DNA of 64,000 bases, from assembly GCF_001601575.1 (NCBI RefSeq), contig NZ_LOHZ01000025.1:62001-126000 (forward strand), written 5' to 3'. Source of the stretch: Thermovenabulum gondwanense (GTDB taxonomy: Bacteria > Bacillota > Thermosediminibacteria > Thermosediminibacterales > Thermosediminibacteraceae). Within the stretch, counting starts at the first letter, position 1, and the number at the start of each line of letters is the position of its first letter. Positions 1-8,693 of this stretch are shown here, one piece after another. The notes below the pieces were generated by a model. That model worked only from the letters and a program-made list of their open reading frames with translations, was not told the DNA's origin and did no database searches. The position numbers were made by a program, and so were the translations under genes.

Positions 1-1
1 T

Positions 2-496
2 TTAGGGGGTTTCACCGTTTCCCTGTTTGATGGAGAAAAGGTTTTTTATAAAAAATTTAGTTTACCTGAAAAAGAACTGTGTTTTGTTGTTGCAGTACCC
101 CAATTTCATTTAAAAACCTCCGATGCAAGAAAGGTACTGCCTGAGAAAATTTCATTAAAAGATGCAGTTTACAATATGAGCAGAACTGCACTCTTCGTTG
201 CGTGTGTGGCACAAAAGGACTTTTCCTTTTTGGATGTGCTCTGCAGGGATAAATTGCACCAACCTTACAGAAGTTCTCTAATACCGGGTATGGAGGAAAT
301 TATAAATAGAGGAATGGAAAAAGGACTTTTAAGTGTTTTTTTAAGCGGTGCAGGTCCTTCGATTGCAGGAATATGTGATAAAAAAGATGCGGAGAAAGCA
401 GGGAAGTTTATGGTAGGCACTTTTAACAATTTTGGCATAAAAGCAAAATACTTGATTTTGAATCCCTGTAATGAGGGAGTAAGTGTATGCACTTAA
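2..496 (+). CDS. thrB: Homoserine kinase, C-terminal part (cut by window start)
   Basis: This reading frame is open from the window edge and gives about 164 residues of the C-terminal half of a GHMP-family kinase. Homoserine kinase phosphorylates L-homoserine on the way to threonine. The run VLPEKISLKDAVYNMSR resembles the helix that follows the ATP-binding domain in ThrB. The late glycine motif SGAGPSIAGI (about residues 118-127 of this fragment) is GHMP motif 3. The N-terminal ATP loop lies outside the window, so the assignment rests on the C-terminal half. A strong terminator follows 34 bp after the stop, so this is probably the last gene of a threonine operon. Confidence 0.85.
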   Translation, partial: LGGFTVSLFDGEKVFYKKFSLPEKELCFVVAVPQFHLKTSDARKVLPEKISLKDAVYNMSRTALFVACVAQKDFSFLDVLCRDKLHQPYRSSLIPGMEEIINRGMEKGLLSVFLSGAGPSIAGICDKKDAEKAGKFMVGTFNNFGIKAKYLILNPCNEGVSVCT

Positions 497-530
497 TATC
501 GGAAAGAAATAAAAATATTATAATAAAAAA

Positions 531-577
531 GTAATAAATGAGGCAGGTAATAAACCTGCCTCATTTATTACTTTTTT
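531..577. terminator. Bidirectional intrinsic terminator between thrB and tRNA-Pro
   Basis: Positions 531-548 and 554-571 form a perfect 18-bp inverted repeat with a 5-nt loop. It is followed on the plus strand by six T (572-577) and on the minus strand by a T run (complement of 525-530). It can therefore end both the thrB transcript and the tRNA transcript coming from the right. Confidence 0.9.
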
Positions 578-603
578 ATACTAAATAATTGCTAAAATAA
601 AAA

Positions 604-680
<77 letters not shown>

Positions 681-696
681 ATTAACTACAGGTATT

Positions 697-725
697 ATTA
701 TAATTGATATTTATAAATTTTGCAA
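697..725 (-). promoter_or_regulatory. Sigma-A-type promoter of tRNA-Pro
   Basis: On the minus strand TTGCAA (720-725) is followed after exactly 17 bp by TATAAT (697-702). The -10 box lies 16 bp upstream of the mature tRNA 5' end. Spacing and sequence fit the housekeeping consensus well. Confidence 0.8.
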
Positions 726-854
726 GGGCATAACAAAATTTTTTGGTAAGACAATTTATATAGTTTTTTAAAAGGAGTTTTTCCTGTTTTGTAGAAAATA
801 AATATTATATTTCTAAATATAATCTCTATCTATATAATCAGGAGGATATAAACT

Positions 855-2255
855 TTGCAGGATTTACCGCTGAAAAAATTTTTTAAAGAATTTTTTAAAA
901 AAGTGTTTAACATAAATGAGGAAACGTATCCCGTATTAAAATCTATTTGGAATCTCGCATGGCCCGTAGTTATTGAGCAAACTCTTGCGATGGTTTCTCA
1001 GGTAGTTGATATGGCAATGGTTGGACGACTGGGCGCCACTTCTGTCGCAGCCGTTGGTTTATCGATGCAGCCTTTCATGCTTATTAATTCAATAATTATG
1101 GGCCTTTCAGTGGGTACGACTACCTTTTGTGCCCGCGCAAAAGGTGCCAAAAATGATGAAGAAGCAGGATTAGTTTTGGTGGAATCAATGATTTTTTCTT
1201 GTATACTTGGATTACTTTTGGTAATCTCGGGGTTTATATTTGCAGAAAAAATATTGGATTTTATGAATGCAGAAGAAAAGGTAAAAGAAATAGGGGCGGT
1301 TTATTTTAGAGCCATGATGCCCGGAATGATGTTTTTCTTTTTATTTACAATCATCACTGCAGCTTTAAGGGGAGTTGGAGATACAAAAACTCCAATGATT
1401 GTGAATTTACAATTAAATATCATCCATATAATACTAAATTATATTTTAATATTTGGGAAGTTTGGGATTCCTGCCTTAGGAGCGCTGGGAGCAGGTATTT
1501 CAACTTCCATATCGAGGTTTATAGGCGCACTGATTATCTTCTATAAATTAAAAAACCCAGAGGGTATTCTATATATTGAATTTTTGAAATTGGTAAAGAG
1601 ATTTAATTATGATTTATTTAAAAGGATAATATACATAAGCGTTCCAGCAGCTTTGGAAAGGATCATTAGTTCTGCAGGGCAAATGCAATATGCCAGACAA
1701 GTGGCATCCTTAGGAACGCTTTTGTATGCTGCTCATTCAATTAGTATAAATGTGGAATCTTTTTCATATATGCCGGGAATTGGTTTTGCTACGGCGGCAA
1801 CGGCATTAACCGGTTTAAAACTTGGGGCTAAGGATTTCCAGGGGGCAAGGATAAGTGTATCCATTTCGAACAGAATGGCTGTTATTACAATGGGTATAAT
1901 GGGCTTTTTATTTTTTATCTTTCCTGTATTTTTTTTAAGAATATATACCGATGATACGCAAATAATTAAAAGGGCTGTTGTGCTATTGCGAATAGTCGCT
2001 TTTACCCAAATTCCTGAGGCTATAAGTTTTGTGATTTCGGGAGCATTAAAGGGGGCCGGAGATACTCGTTTTGTACTATACGTTAATATTGTGGGGATGT
2101 GGATTGTTAGACTTAGCCTGACCGCGGTATTTATGAGATATTTTCATCTAAGCATCATAGGAGCATGGATTGCTATGTTTATAGATTGGGTTGTAAGATC
2201 AATATTATATTATTATCGTTTAAAAAGTGAAAAATGGCAGTTTTTAAAAATATAA
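855..2255 (+). CDS. MATE family multidrug/solute exporter
   Basis: A 466-residue polytopic membrane protein of normal length for the MATE family, which exports drugs or metabolites using a Na+ or H+ gradient. The two MATE halves are visible. VDMAMVGRLG (about 51-60) and RGVGDTKTP (about 172-180) lie in the first half, and KGAGDTRF (about 399-406) is the equivalent motif in the second. The start is TTG at 855, chosen because GGAGG sits at 841-845 with normal spacing and no better start exists. The stretch 726-854 upstream shows no other gene and no convincing promoter. The next gene begins 24 bp downstream, so the two are probably co-transcribed. The substrate cannot be told from sequence. Confidence 0.9.
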   Translation: MQDLPLKKFFKEFFKKVFNINEETYPVLKSIWNLAWPVVIEQTLAMVSQVVDMAMVGRLGATSVAAVGLSMQPFMLINSIIMGLSVGTTTFCARAKGAKNDEEAGLVLVESMIFSCILGLLLVISGFIFAEKILDFMNAEEKVKEIGAVYFRAMMPGMMFFFLFTIITAALRGVGDTKTPMIVNLQLNIIHIILNYILIFGKFGIPALGALGAGISTSISRFIGALIIFYKLKNPEGILYIEFLKLVKRFNYDLFKRIIYISVPAALERIISSAGQMQYARQVASLGTLLYAAHSISINVESFSYMPGIGFATAATALTGLKLGAKDFQGARISVSISNRMAVITMGIMGFLFFIFPVFFLRIYTDDTQIIKRAVVLLRIVAFTQIPEAISFVISGALKGAGDTRFVLYVNIVGMWIVRLSLTAVFMRYFHLSIIGAWIAMFIDWVVRSILYYYRLKSEKWQFLKI

Positions 2256-2279
2256 TTTCAGAATTTACGGGTGAGTAAT

Positions 2280-3476
2280 ATGAGTGTAAATAACAGCAAA
2301 GTAGTGATTTTAAAAAGAAGAAAAAAGTCCGGCAAAAGGTTTATAATATATCTTTTCTTATGTTTTTTATTAATATTTTTCCTTTTATCTTTAATATTTT
2401 CAAATAAGTATGTAATAGCCGGGATTAACAAAGTAAGTGATTTTATACAAACGGAAGGTATAATACTAAAAAATGAAAAGGTGATCACTTCCCCTTACAG
2501 GGGAAAAATCGAATATCTCGTAAAATCCGGTGAAAGGGTAAGGGTGGGGACTCCGCTTTTTAAAGTAGTTACGGATTTTGAAATGACAAAAAAAATAGAA
2601 GAAGATTTATCAAATTTGAGAAGACAGCTGGAAGATGAAAAAAATTCATCAATACCCGTATTAGAAACATTAAATAAATCTATTGATGAACTGGAAAAAA
2701 TTCTTTATAGCGGTAAAGTAAAAGATGAAGATAAATTTAAGTTGAAGGCAAAACTAAAATCCTTATATGAAGAAAGAGAAAGATTATTAAAAGAAAGGCA
2801 AAAAAATATTGAAATAATTCAAGAGAAGATCTCCGAATTAGAAAATAAAAAAAGTTTAATTGAACCGGTTATTTATTCCCCGATTTCTGGTGTCGTAAGT
2901 TTCTGTTTAGATGGTTTTGAAGAAAAATTGAGTTTTGATAAGGAAGATGAATTGGGAAAGATTGATTTTTTTTCAGTTAATAATACGGATACCAAAATAG
3001 AGAAAAGGGATTATGTGGAAGAAAACGAAAAAGTGTTAAAAATTGTAGATAATTTTAATATTTACATACTGGCTGAATGCAAAGAAAAAAATTTAAAAAA
3101 GGGCCGTTACTATAATATGCAATCATCATCGGGAGAAAATTTTGCTGCTAAGCTGGAGAAAATTTTAGGAAATAATAGACTGCTATTTTATGTTAACGAA
3201 GATTTACCTGGCCTTTATGAAAAGAGAAAAGAAAAATTTAAAATAATTTTACAACGTTATGAAGGGATAACCTTGCCAAAATCTGCTATAATAAGAGTGG
3301 GGGATAAGGACGGGGTTTTTATTAGAGAAAGGGACAAATTAATATATAAACCCGTGGAGGTTATTTTTGAAGAGGGCGAAAATGTAGTGGTCGGAGGCCT
3401 AAAACCCGGTGATATAATTCTCGTCAAGAGGGGATTGTTATGGAATTTCAAAGAGGCTTTGATGAACTTTTTTTGA
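2280..3476 (+). CDS. HlyD-like membrane-anchored adaptor protein
   Basis: About 398 residues. A basic N-terminus is followed by one hydrophobic segment (roughly residues 20-42), then a barrel-sandwich (biotinyl-lipoyl-like) half around PYRGKIEYLVKSGERV. Next come a Glu/Lys-rich coiled-coil hairpin (about 105-200) and the second half-barrel around PVIYSPISGVVS. The end, with VFIRERDKLIYKPVEV and GGLKPGDIILVKRG, is the C-terminal domain typical of membrane-fusion proteins. Starts are possible at GTG 2271 or ATG 2280; I prefer ATG 2280 because GGGTGAG precedes it. It follows a MATE gene and overlaps yggS by 37 bp. No ABC or RND partner lies nearby, so its transport role is unproven; a role linked to the neighbouring division genes is possible. 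Confidence 0.75.
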   Translation: MSVNNSKVVILKRRKKSGKRFIIYLFLCFLLIFFLLSLIFSNKYVIAGINKVSDFIQTEGIILKNEKVITSPYRGKIEYLVKSGERVRVGTPLFKVVTDFEMTKKIEEDLSNLRRQLEDEKNSSIPVLETLNKSIDELEKILYSGKVKDEDKFKLKAKLKSLYEERERLLKERQKNIEIIQEKISELENKKSLIEPVIYSPISGVVSFCLDGFEEKLSFDKEDELGKIDFFSVNNTDTKIEKRDYVEENEKVLKIVDNFNIYILAECKEKNLKKGRYYNMQSSSGENFAAKLEKILGNNRLLFYVNEDLPGLYEKRKEKFKIILQRYEGITLPKSAIIRVGDKDGVFIRERDKLIYKPVEVIFEEGENVVVGGLKPGDIILVKRGLLWNFKEALMNFF

Positions 3477-4159
3477 TAGAGGAAAATATTAAAAGAATAA
3501 GTTATAAAATTCATGAATCGGCGATTAAGGCTAATAAAGATCCGAGGCAAATAATATTAGTGGCAGTTACCAAAACCGTCACCCCGGAGAAAATCGATAA
3601 AGCTATAGAATGCGGTATTAAGGTTGTAGGAGAAAACAGGGTTCAGGAAGCAAAAGAAAAAAAGGAGAAGGTGAAAAATGAAGCCCAGTGGCATATGATA
3701 GGTCATCTTCAAAGAAACAAAGTAAAGTACGCGGTAGAATTATTTTCCATGATACAATCGGTGGACGATTTTGAATTAGCCAAGGAAATTGATAAAAGGG
3801 CAAAAGAAAAAAATAAAATTATGGATGTTTTAATTCAGGTAAATATAGGAAACGAAATTACAAAATCAGGAATAACTTACGATAAAGCTGAAGAATTGAT
3901 AAAAAATGTAGCTTCATTGGAAAATGTTAAGGTAAAAGGACTAATGGCAATACCGCCCTTTTGCGAAAATACCGAAAAAGTCAGACCTTATTTTCAAAAA
4001 ATGTATGAACTTTTTCTAAGGATAAAAGAAAAAAAATTACATAATACGCAAATGGAATACCTTTCCATGGGGATGACCCATGATTTTGATGTGGCAATAG
4101 AGGAAGGCGCAAATATGGTCAGAATTGGCACCGGAATTTTTGGAGAAAGGAAGAGGTGA
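3440..4159 (+). CDS. yggS: Pyridoxal-phosphate homeostasis protein YggS/YlmE
   Basis: A 239-residue PLP-binding protein of the YggS/PROSC family, with the fold of the alanine racemase N-domain. It keeps free PLP and amino-acid pools balanced. The PLP lysine is K45 in LVAVTKT. The family signatures GENRVQEAKEK, WHMIGHLQRNK, SMGMTHDF and RIGTGIFG are all present. The start lies inside the upstream adaptor gene (37-bp overlap). It abuts sepF as in many Gram-positive division clusters (ylmE-ylmF). Confidence 0.95.
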   Translation: MEFQRGFDELFLIEENIKRISYKIHESAIKANKDPRQIILVAVTKTVTPEKIDKAIECGIKVVGENRVQEAKEKKEKVKNEAQWHMIGHLQRNKVKYAVELFSMIQSVDDFELAKEIDKRAKEKNKIMDVLIQVNIGNEITKSGITYDKAEELIKNVASLENVKVKGLMAIPPFCENTEKVRPYFQKMYELFLRIKEKKLHNTQMEYLSMGMTHDFDVAIEEGANMVRIGTGIFGERKR

Positions 4160-4161
4160 AA

Positions 4162-4599
4162 ATGGGGAATAAAAGTTTTTTTAAAAAAATCCTCTACTTT
4201 TTAGGAATTGATGACGATTTATCGGAAGAAAAGGTGGAAGAATTTAATGTTTCAAACTCAAAGGGGGAAAAAGGTAGAATAATAAACATCCATCAAATTC
4301 CAAAAAATAAGATGATGGTTTTTAAACCGATGAGTTTTGAAGATGTAGAAGAAATAGCGGATGAGCTTAAGAGCAAGAGAGCGGCGATAGTGAATTTAGA
4401 GAGTATTGACAAAGAGAATGCAAAGAGAATAATAGATTTTTTAAGCGGCAGCGTATATGCATTAGATGGCAGTGTAAAAAAAGTTGGTAGCGGAACTTTT
4501 GTATTTACACCCAGTAATATTGACATTTCGGGAATGGATATAGAAAATACAATGAAGGAAAATGAGGGGGAATTGCTCCCTTTTAATAAAAAGAAATGA
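4162..4599 (+). CDS. sepF: Cell division protein SepF
   Basis: 145 residues, normal for SepF, which bundles FtsZ filaments and anchors the Z-ring to the membrane. An amphipathic N-terminus (MGNKSFFKKILYFLGI) serves as the membrane anchor. A short linker leads to the DUF552 core from VFKPMSFEDVEEIADEL through VNLES to GSGTFVFTP. Start ATG 4162 is preferred over GTG 4156 because AGGAAGAGG at 4148-4156 is well spaced. It follows yggS with 2 bp between stop and start. The next gene is divIVA; ylmG and ylmH, which usually lie between them, are absent here. Confidence 0.95.
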   Translation: MGNKSFFKKILYFLGIDDDLSEEKVEEFNVSNSKGEKGRIINIHQIPKNKMMVFKPMSFEDVEEIADELKSKRAAIVNLESIDKENAKRIIDFLSGSVYALDGSVKKVGSGTFVFTPSNIDISGMDIENTMKENEGELLPFNKKK

Positions 4600-4619
4600 T
4601 CTTTAAGGAGAGTTGATTT

Positions 4620-5144
4620 ATGAGTTTAACACCGCTTGATATACAAAAGAAGGAATTTAAAAAATCTTTCAGGGGATTTGATGAGACGGAAGTAAAAGAT
4701 TTTTTAGAAAAAGTATCTGAAGCTTATGAAAAGATCTATAAAGAAAACCAGCAATTAAAAGAAGAAATAAAAATATTATCCGAAAGAGTGAGAGGATATG
4801 AAGATTTGGAAACTACCTTAAAAAAGGCTATAGTATTGGCCGAGAAGACTGCAGAAGAAGTAAGGATAAATGCGGAGAAAGAAAAAGAGATAATTTTAAA
4901 AGAAGCAGAAAGTAAAGCCAAGGATATTATATCTGATGCTGAAAATAAAAGGAAGCGTATTTTGGTACAGCAGGAAGAAATAATAAAACAATTTATAATT
5001 TTTAAAACGCGGTTTGTAAATTTTTTAAAAGCCCAGTTGGAAACAATCGATACAATAGGTCTTGAATTTTTTATAGATGAGAAAACGTGTTCTTTAAAGG
5101 AAGCAGCTTTTACCTGCGATGAAGATTCTTTATTTAAGAGGTGA
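4620..5144 (+). CDS. divIVA: DivIVA-type cell pole/septum protein
   Basis: 174 residues. The N-terminal lipid-binding domain has the family hallmark LTPLDIQKKEFKKSFRGFDE followed by a long Glu/Lys-rich coiled coil to about residue 125. DivIVA binds curved membrane at poles and septa and places division or sporulation factors. The C-terminal end (about 126-174) is not coiled-coil and is not recognisable. A good ribosome site (AAGGAGAG) precedes ATG 4620. It forms a tight run with sepF and the TM1266-like gene (4-bp gap). Confidence 0.92.
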   Translation: MSLTPLDIQKKEFKKSFRGFDETEVKDFLEKVSEAYEKIYKENQQLKEEIKILSERVRGYEDLETTLKKAIVLAEKTAEEVRINAEKEKEIILKEAESKAKDIISDAENKRKRILVQQEEIIKQFIIFKTRFVNFLKAQLETIDTIGLEFFIDEKTCSLKEAAFTCDEDSLFKR

Positions 5145-5148
5145 CCTT

Positions 5149-5400
5149 ATGGAGGATACGAAAAGGGTTTCCGTTATTGGAATTGTAGTTTTTGACAGGG
5201 AAAAAGCTGCAGAAAAAGTAAATACCCTTCTTTCCCAATATGCACATCTTATTGTGGGAAGGATGGGTATTCCTTACAGGGAAAGAGGGATTTCGGTAAT
5301 TGCGTTAATTGTTGATGCCACCACCGATGAACTGGGGGCATTGACGGGAAAACTGGGGAAAATTAATGGAGTAAAGGTAAAATCTGCCGTTACGGTATAA
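5149..5400 (+). CDS. TM1266-like ferredoxin-fold putative regulator
   Basis: 83 residues starting at ATG 5149 behind AAGAGGTGA. The pattern RVSVIGIVVFDREKAAEKVN followed by IVGRMGIPYRERGISVIALIVDATTDELGALTGKLG matches the small beta-alpha-beta 'iron-only hydrogenase system putative regulator' family, related to ACT and NikR C-terminal domains. The ligand and target are unknown in this family. No hydrogenase or maturase gene is near; the neighbours are divIVA and the MTA/SAH nucleosidase gene. Confidence 0.8.
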   Translation: MEDTKRVSVIGIVVFDREKAAEKVNTLLSQYAHLIVGRMGIPYRERGISVIALIVDATTDELGALTGKLGKINGVKVKSAVTV

Positions 5401-5419
5401 GCTTAAAGCGAGAGGATGA

Positions 5420-6118
5420 TTGCTTATTATTGGAATCATAGGTGCAATGGATAGAGAAATAAGACTACTACGTGATAGAATGAGCGATGTTAAGGAATTA
5501 CGCCATTTGCATTTAGATTTTTATTTTGGGGAAATTAGGCAAAAAAAGGTTGTAGTTGTAAAAAGCGGTGTGGGAAAGGTCAATGCTGCTTTATGTACCC
5601 AGTTTTTAATAGACAAATTTTCACCGGAAAGAATAATTTGTACAGGGGTTGCAGGAGGTCTTTTGGATTTCCTGAAAACGGGAGATGTTGTTGTATCAAA
5701 GGATTTAATACAGTACGATGTGGATGCTTCTGTTTTTGGACATGAAGTGGGCGAAATACCCAATATGGGAGTAAAGGTTTTTAATGCGGATGAAGAACTT
5801 GTGGAAAAAACGCTATATACCGGCAAAAAAATTTTAAAAGATAATAAAATAATTAAAGGAAGGATATTAACGGGGGATAAATTTGTAAACAGCAGAGAAA
5901 TGGTAGAATATCTCGTAAATAATTTTGATGGATTTTGTGTTGAGATGGAAGGTGCGGCAATTGCTCATGTTTGCTTCTTGAACCGGATACCTTTTGTCGT
6001 GATAAGGAGTATTTCCGATAAAGCGGATGGCATTGCTCTTTTAGATTACAAAAAATTCGTTGAATTAGCTTCTAAGACTTCGGCGGAAATTGTGGAAGGT
6101 TTAATCGAAATTATTTAA
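5420..6118 (+). CDS. mtnN: 5'-methylthioadenosine/S-adenosylhomocysteine nucleosidase
   Basis: 232 residues of the purine phosphorylase fold. It hydrolyses MTA and SAH to adenine plus the thioribose sugars, clearing products of SAM use. The motif IIGAMDREI opens the protein, CTGVAGGL forms the core, and FCVEMEGAAIAHVC (about 173-186) with SISDKADG (about 197-204) carries the Glu and catalytic Asp of the active site. The start is TTG 5420; an in-frame stop lies just upstream (5417), and AGAGGA at 5411 is close but usable. It is downstream of the TM1266-like gene with a 19-bp gap. Confidence 0.93.
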   Translation: MLIIGIIGAMDREIRLLRDRMSDVKELRHLHLDFYFGEIRQKKVVVVKSGVGKVNAALCTQFLIDKFSPERIICTGVAGGLLDFLKTGDVVVSKDLIQYDVDASVFGHEVGEIPNMGVKVFNADEELVEKTLYTGKKILKDNKIIKGRILTGDKFVNSREMVEYLVNNFDGFCVEMEGAAIAHVCFLNRIPFVVIRSISDKADGIALLDYKKFVELASKTSAEIVEGLIEII

Positions 6119-6167
6119 GTGGGAATAAATAAGTTATGTTTTGATAATCCTAATAAGGAGAAATATT

Positions 6168-6476
6168 ATGTTAAACGATGATAATGTAAATGCGTTATTC
6201 AATAAAATAATTGAAAAAATGGAAGAATTAAGTGTTAGAATTGAAAAATTAAATTTGACCGAGTATTTGGAGCTATACAGAAATCCGTCAAGGCTTCTTT
6301 ATCTGAATTTTTTAGCAGGGGTAGCCCGGGGATTTGGGATGGCAATAGGTTTTACTCTATTGGGAGCTCTGGTTATATATGTTTTGCAAAAAATGGTTAT
6401 TTTAAAACTGCCGGTTATTGGTGATTTTATAGCGGATATAATAAAAATTGTACAGAACGAATTATCAACAAAATAA
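6168..6476 (+). CDS. DUF5665-type small membrane protein
   Basis: 102 residues starting at ATG 6168 behind AAGGAG. An acidic, amphipathic N-terminal half contains the run YLELYRNPSRLLYLNFLAG. One transmembrane helix follows (about residues 57-80, GFGMAIGFTLLGALVIYVLQ) and then a short C-terminal amphipathic tail. The layout fits the DUF5665 family common in clostridia. Function is unknown. It lies between mtnN and yteA, 9 bp from the latter, in one apparent operon. Confidence 0.7.
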   Translation: MLNDDNVNALFNKIIEKMEELSVRIEKLNLTEYLELYRNPSRLLYLNFLAGVARGFGMAIGFTLLGALVIYVLQKMVILKLPVIGDFIADIIKIVQNELSTK

Positions 6477-6485
6477 GGTGAGAGA

Positions 6486-7127
6486 ATGAAAAACCCGGAT
6501 TATTACAAAAAAAAACTATTGGATTTAAAACAGGAATTGGAGTCTCAAATAGATACATTAAATAAAAGAGGTTCGGATGCTTTGAAAGAATCCGTCGGAG
6601 AACTATCTTCTTACGATAATCATCCGTCGGATTTGGGCAATGAAACTTTTGAAAGGGAAAAAGATCTTGGTATCAGAGATAATGCAAGAATTATGCTTAT
6701 TAAGGTAAATAACGCTTTGAAGAAATTGGAAGAAGGAAATTACGGTATTTGCGAAAGCTGCGGCAAAAAAATAGAGGAAGAAAGGTTGGAAATTATTCCT
6801 TACACCACCCTGTGCGCCGATTGCAATAGAAAGGAAGAGAAGGATTTATCAAGAAGGTCAAGACCGGTGGAAGAGGAAACATTGAGCTTTCCTTTTGGTC
6901 GAAGCTTTCTTAATGATACCGAATATGCTGCTTATGATGGAGAAGATGCATGGCAGGATGTAGCCCGTTACGGCACGGCAAACACTCCCCAGGATGAACC
7001 TGGAAGCAGGGATTATAAAGATGTATATACTGATGGAAATGAAAGGAGGGGAATTACCGATAGGGCAGATAAAATCATAAAAAACAATGATATTGATGAA
7101 AATGAGAAAAACGAGCTTGGAAGATGA
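6486..7127 (+). CDS. yteA: DksA/TraR-type C4 zinc-finger protein YteA
   Basis: 213 residues. An N-terminal coiled-coil (about 1-90) contains the phrase DNHPSDLGNETFEREKD. A zinc finger follows with Cys pairs CESCGKK and LCADCNR (about 99-120), then an acidic, poorly ordered C-terminal extension. This matches the YteA (sporulation-associated) subgroup of the TraR/DksA family, which may bind in the secondary channel of RNA polymerase. The acidic DxxDxA tip of true DksA is not visible, so the ppGpp role should not be assumed. A terminator follows directly. Confidence 0.85.
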   Translation: MKNPDYYKKKLLDLKQELESQIDTLNKRGSDALKESVGELSSYDNHPSDLGNETFEREKDLGIRDNARIMLIKVNNALKKLEEGNYGICESCGKKIEEERLEIIPYTTLCADCNRKEEKDLSRRSRPVEEETLSFPFGRSFLNDTEYAAYDGEDAWQDVARYGTANTPQDEPGSRDYKDVYTDGNERRGITDRADKIIKNNDIDENEKNELGR

Positions 7128-7154
7128 AATCCCGCTTTGATGCGGGATTTTTTT
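7127..7154 (+). terminator. Intrinsic terminator after yteA
   Basis: A 9-bp stem AAATCCCGC (7127-7135) / GCGGGATTT (7142-7150) with a 6-nt loop is followed by a T run to 7154. It overlaps the last base of the yteA stop codon. Confidence 0.85.
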
Positions 7155-7256
7155 AATACTGTTTAGGTATATCAATAATAGGAAAATATATAGTATAATA
7201 AAAATTAATTAAACCTTTGCGGTGAATAACAATTTAAAATCCAGGAGGAATATTAA

Positions 7257-7706
7257 GTGGTATTTATAATATTTTCAGCAATCGTTGTTTTGCTGGATCA
7301 AATTACTAAATTTATTGTAAAAACCCGAATGAATCCTTATGAATCTTTTCCTGTCATTAATCCAATTCTTTATATTACATATGTAAAAAATCGAGGTGCA
7401 GCTTTTAGCTTGTTAGAGGGGAATATTCCTTTTTTTGCTATTGTCTCATTAATTGTTAATTTATTTATATTATTTTTATTGGTCAAAGGTATTAAAAGTT
7501 CAAAGATCACAAAATTTTCCTTAGCTTTAATTCTCGGTGGTTCAATTGGAAATTTCTTGGATAGGATAAGGTTGGGCTATGTAGTTGATTTTATCGACCT
7601 GAGAGTTTGGCCGGTTTTCAATGTGGCGGATATTGCTGTGGTGTTCGGAGTTCTGATTCTTTCGTATATATTAATTTTTGAAAAGGACGAAATAAAAATA
7701 TTTTAA
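7257..7706 (+). CDS. lspA: Lipoprotein signal peptidase (SPase II)
   Basis: 149 residues with four transmembrane helices. It cleaves prolipoprotein signal peptides at the lipobox after lipid addition. Conserved pieces are VKNRGAAFSLLEG (about 43-55), GNFLDRI, VVDFIDLR and NVADIAV. The catalytic aspartates are D110 and D124. GTG 7257 is chosen as start from AGGAGG at 7243 with 8-bp spacing. A TATAAT at 7194-7199 upstream could be a promoter -10, but no clear -35 is seen. It lies 24 bp before rluD. The ileS gene that often precedes lspA is not here. Confidence 0.95.
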   Translation: MVFIIFSAIVVLLDQITKFIVKTRMNPYESFPVINPILYITYVKNRGAAFSLLEGNIPFFAIVSLIVNLFILFLLVKGIKSSKITKFSLALILGGSIGNFLDRIRLGYVVDFIDLRVWPVFNVADIAVVFGVLILSYILIFEKDEIKIF

Positions 7707-7730
7707 GTTTAAAGCTCGGGAGGGCTTCTT

Positions 7731-8693
7731 TTGAATAAATACTTTGAATTCGTTGTAGATAAAGAGGACGTCAAAAAAAGGCTTGATTTATTTATAACGG
7801 AAAAAATAGATGATATCTCGAGAAGTTATATTCAAAAGGGAATCGAGGAAGGATGGATTAAAGTAAATGGGAAAATCTCCAAGGCTAATTACAAAGTAAA
7901 GAGCGGTGATTTAATTGTTGCTGAAATCCCTGAACCCAAAAAATACAGTATAGACCCCGAACCCATTCCTTTGAATATAATTTATGAAGACTCGGATATT
8001 GTGGTGATAAATAAACCCAGGGGGATGGTAGTATATCCCGCACCGGGTAATTATTCAGGAACTCTTGTGAATGCTTTATTGTATCATACTAAGGATTTAT
8101 CGGGTATTAATGGACTTATAAGACCTGGAATTGTCCATAGATTGGATAAGGATACTTCTGGAGTAATGGTGGTAGCAAAAAATGATAGGGCTCATAGAAA
8201 TTTGGTAATGCAGTTCAAGGAAAAAAAAGTTAGAAAAACCTATTTAGCTCTCGTATTTGGGGTAATAAGCGAAGAAAAGGCTACAATAGATACACCTATT
8301 GGAAGGCATCCCCTCAAAAGAACGGAAATGGCTGTAGTAGAAAATGGGAAGAGGGCTGTAACGCACTTTAAAGTGCTGGAAAGGTTTAAAAATTTCACTC
8401 TTATAGAAGTAAATCTGGAGACTGGAAGGACTCATCAAATAAGGGTTCATATGAGCTTTATAGGGCATCCCGTCGTAGGAGACCCTTTGTATTCTAAAAA
8501 AAAGAATCCCTTCAATATTAAAGGTCAGGCTTTACACTCTTACAAATTAGGTTTTTGGCATCCCTCTACGCAGAAATTTGTTAGTTTTGAGGCCCCGCTA
8601 CCGGAGGATATAAAACAAATCTTAGATTTTTTGAGAAAGGAGTGTGGTCATGCTGGAAAAAGCAAGGATTATGGACCAGAAATTAATGGATAG
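7731..8693 (+). CDS. rluD: RluD-family 23S rRNA pseudouridine synthase
   Basis: 320 residues. An N-terminal S4 RNA-binding domain (about 14-75, [20 protein letters not shown]) is followed by the RluA/RluD catalytic domain with the signature [16 protein letters not shown] (about 135-150) containing the catalytic Asp. Late motifs include [20 protein letters not shown]. It isomerises uridines in 23S rRNA; the exact positions cannot be read from the sequence. The start TTG 7731 follows GGGAGG. The gene overlaps pyrR by 44 bp, suggesting coupled translation. Confidence 0.93.
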   Translation: MNKYFEFVVDKEDVKKRLDLFITEKIDDISRSYIQKGIEEGWIKVNGKISKANYKVKSGDLIVAEIPEPKKYSIDPEPIPLNIIYEDSDIVVINKPRGMVVYPAPGNYSGTLVNALLYHTKDLSGINGLIRPGIVHRLDKDTSGVMVVAKNDRAHRNLVMQFKEKKVRKTYLALVFGVISEEKATIDTPIGRHPLKRTEMAVVENGKRAVTHFKVLERFKNFTLIEVNLETGRTHQIRVHMSFIGHPVVGDPLYSKKKNPFNIKGQALHSYKLGFWHPSTQKFVSFEAPLPEDIKQILDFLRKECGHAGKSKDYGPEING

